From Candidatus Goldiibacteriota bacterium (GTDB lineage: Bacteria > Oederibacteriota > PGYV01 > DSYL01): a DNA stretch of 5,383 nt. The DNA is taken from NCBI GenBank assembly GCA_026418955.1, contig JAOAAI010000182.1, positions 1 through 5,383 on the forward strand, given 5' to 3'. The notes under the pieces are model-generated. The model saw only the letters and a list, made by a program, of their open reading frames with translations, was not told where the DNA came from and searched no databases. A program made the translations under genes and the position numbers. Position 1 is the first letter of the stretch, and each line of letters starts with the position of its first letter. Positions 4,961 through 5,383 of the stretch are shown here, piece by piece.

Positions 4961-5383
4961 TTACAACCTGCCTTCAACAATGACCCCTAATTTTAAAAAA
5001 ATCCTTACATACAAAAAAAACAATAAAACCGTGACCATAAGACAGATGACAAGCCAATCACTTTTTTTCATAACAGGTTCGTAATACATGGTTCTTGACA
5101 CAGAAGGGCTAAAACCTCGAGATTCAAGGGCCATGGATAATAGATTTGTATAGCGAATTGCTGTTATAAACATGGGGACTGCAAGGGGTATAAACTTACT
5201 AAAGCGTTTGAAGATGTTCTTTGACTCAAGGTCTAACCCACGCGATATCTGGGCTTGGATGATCGTTGCTCCGGCCCCTGCAAAGGTAGGAACAAGTCTT
5301 AAGGCAGTGGAAATAGCAAATGCGACAGGGTAGGGGAGTCCCATCTTTATAAGCCCGTTTGTTATATCCTCGTTTCTTGTTGT
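4961..5383 (-). CDS. ecfT: ECF transporter transmembrane subunit EcfT (partial, 3' part)
   Basis: The minus-strand frame is open from the right edge to TAA at 4963-4961, giving 140 residues; the N-terminal part is outside. The visible Met at 5344 is internal, because the frame continues upstream (TTRNEDITNGLIK) with family-like sequence. EcfT/CbiQ proteins couple twin ATPases (EcfA) to a substrate-binding S component for uptake of vitamins or metal ions. The two diagnostic coupling motifs are both present as Ser-Arg-Gly: in AQISRGLDLE (visible residues 44-53, SRG 47-49) and in MALESRGF (84-91, SRG 88-90). Between them lies the typical KR...IPLAVPMFITAIR helix. A last hydrophobic segment spans roughly 112-128. 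The usual Ala of the Ala-Arg-Gly motifs is Ser in both. The ATPase and S-component genes are expected to the right. The gene seems to be last in its operon, with the shared terminator about 75 bp downstream. The substrate cannot be told. Confidence 0.9.
   Translation of the reverse strand, partial: TTRNEDITNGLIKMGLPYPVAFAISTALRLVPTFAGAGATIIQAQISRGLDLESKNIFKRFSKFIPLAVPMFITAIRYTNLLSMALESRGFSPSVSRTMYYEPVMKKSDWLVICLMVTVLLFFLYVRIFLKLGVIVEGRL

Overview
The window comes from an AT-rich bacterium. By hand count, sampled lines of the two large genes are about 27-30% G+C and the last gene is about 41%. It has type IV pili, ECF-type transport and an MNT-type nucleotidyltransferase. The mix (TPR-linked GT-C membrane enzymes, MNT protein, short pilin) would suit an anaerobe of the Nitrospirota/Thermodesulfovibrio or Desulfobacterota kind. 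That assignment is a low-confidence inference; no marker gene in the window fixes the taxon.

Layout: (1) 1-243, minus strand, the 5' part of an MntA-like minimal nucleotidyltransferase that runs off the left edge. It has a near-consensus promoter so close to the ATG that its mRNA is probably leaderless. (2) 244-365, a divergent intergenic region with short direct and inverted repeats. (3) 366-2507 and 2535-4232, plus strand, two consecutive multi-spanning membrane proteins separated by 27 bp. Each joins a GT-C-type glycosyltransferase-like membrane domain to C-terminal TPR repeats. The second clearly resembles the TMTC (CAZy GT105) O-mannosyltransferase family; the first is a more obscure GT-C-like family. 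(4) 4233-4395, an A-tract-rich leader with a very strong-looking promoter. (5) 4396-4833, plus strand, a type IV pilin with a class III prepilin peptide and an unusual Asp at mature position 5. (6) 4856-4884, a perfect Rho-independent terminator that can work both ways. (7) 4961-5383, minus strand, the 3' part of an EcfT-type energy-coupling transporter subunit running off the right edge.

How the parts may work together: the pilin sits just downstream of two membrane glycosyltransferase-like proteins. Their TPR arms are expected to face the periplasm, where pilin is held before assembly. The pilin's mature domain is rich in Ser, Thr and Asn. The most economical reading is a dedicated pilin-glycosylation cassette using TPR-bearing GT-C enzymes rather than the known PilO/PglL or TfpW types. 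The link is inferred from adjacency and family, not demonstrated. The enzymes have poor ribosome binding sites, while the pilin has an UP element, an extended -10, a perfect TATAAT and a strong AGGAGGTG. This fits catalytic versus structural amounts of product. The flanking MNT and EcfT genes are probably unrelated neighbours.
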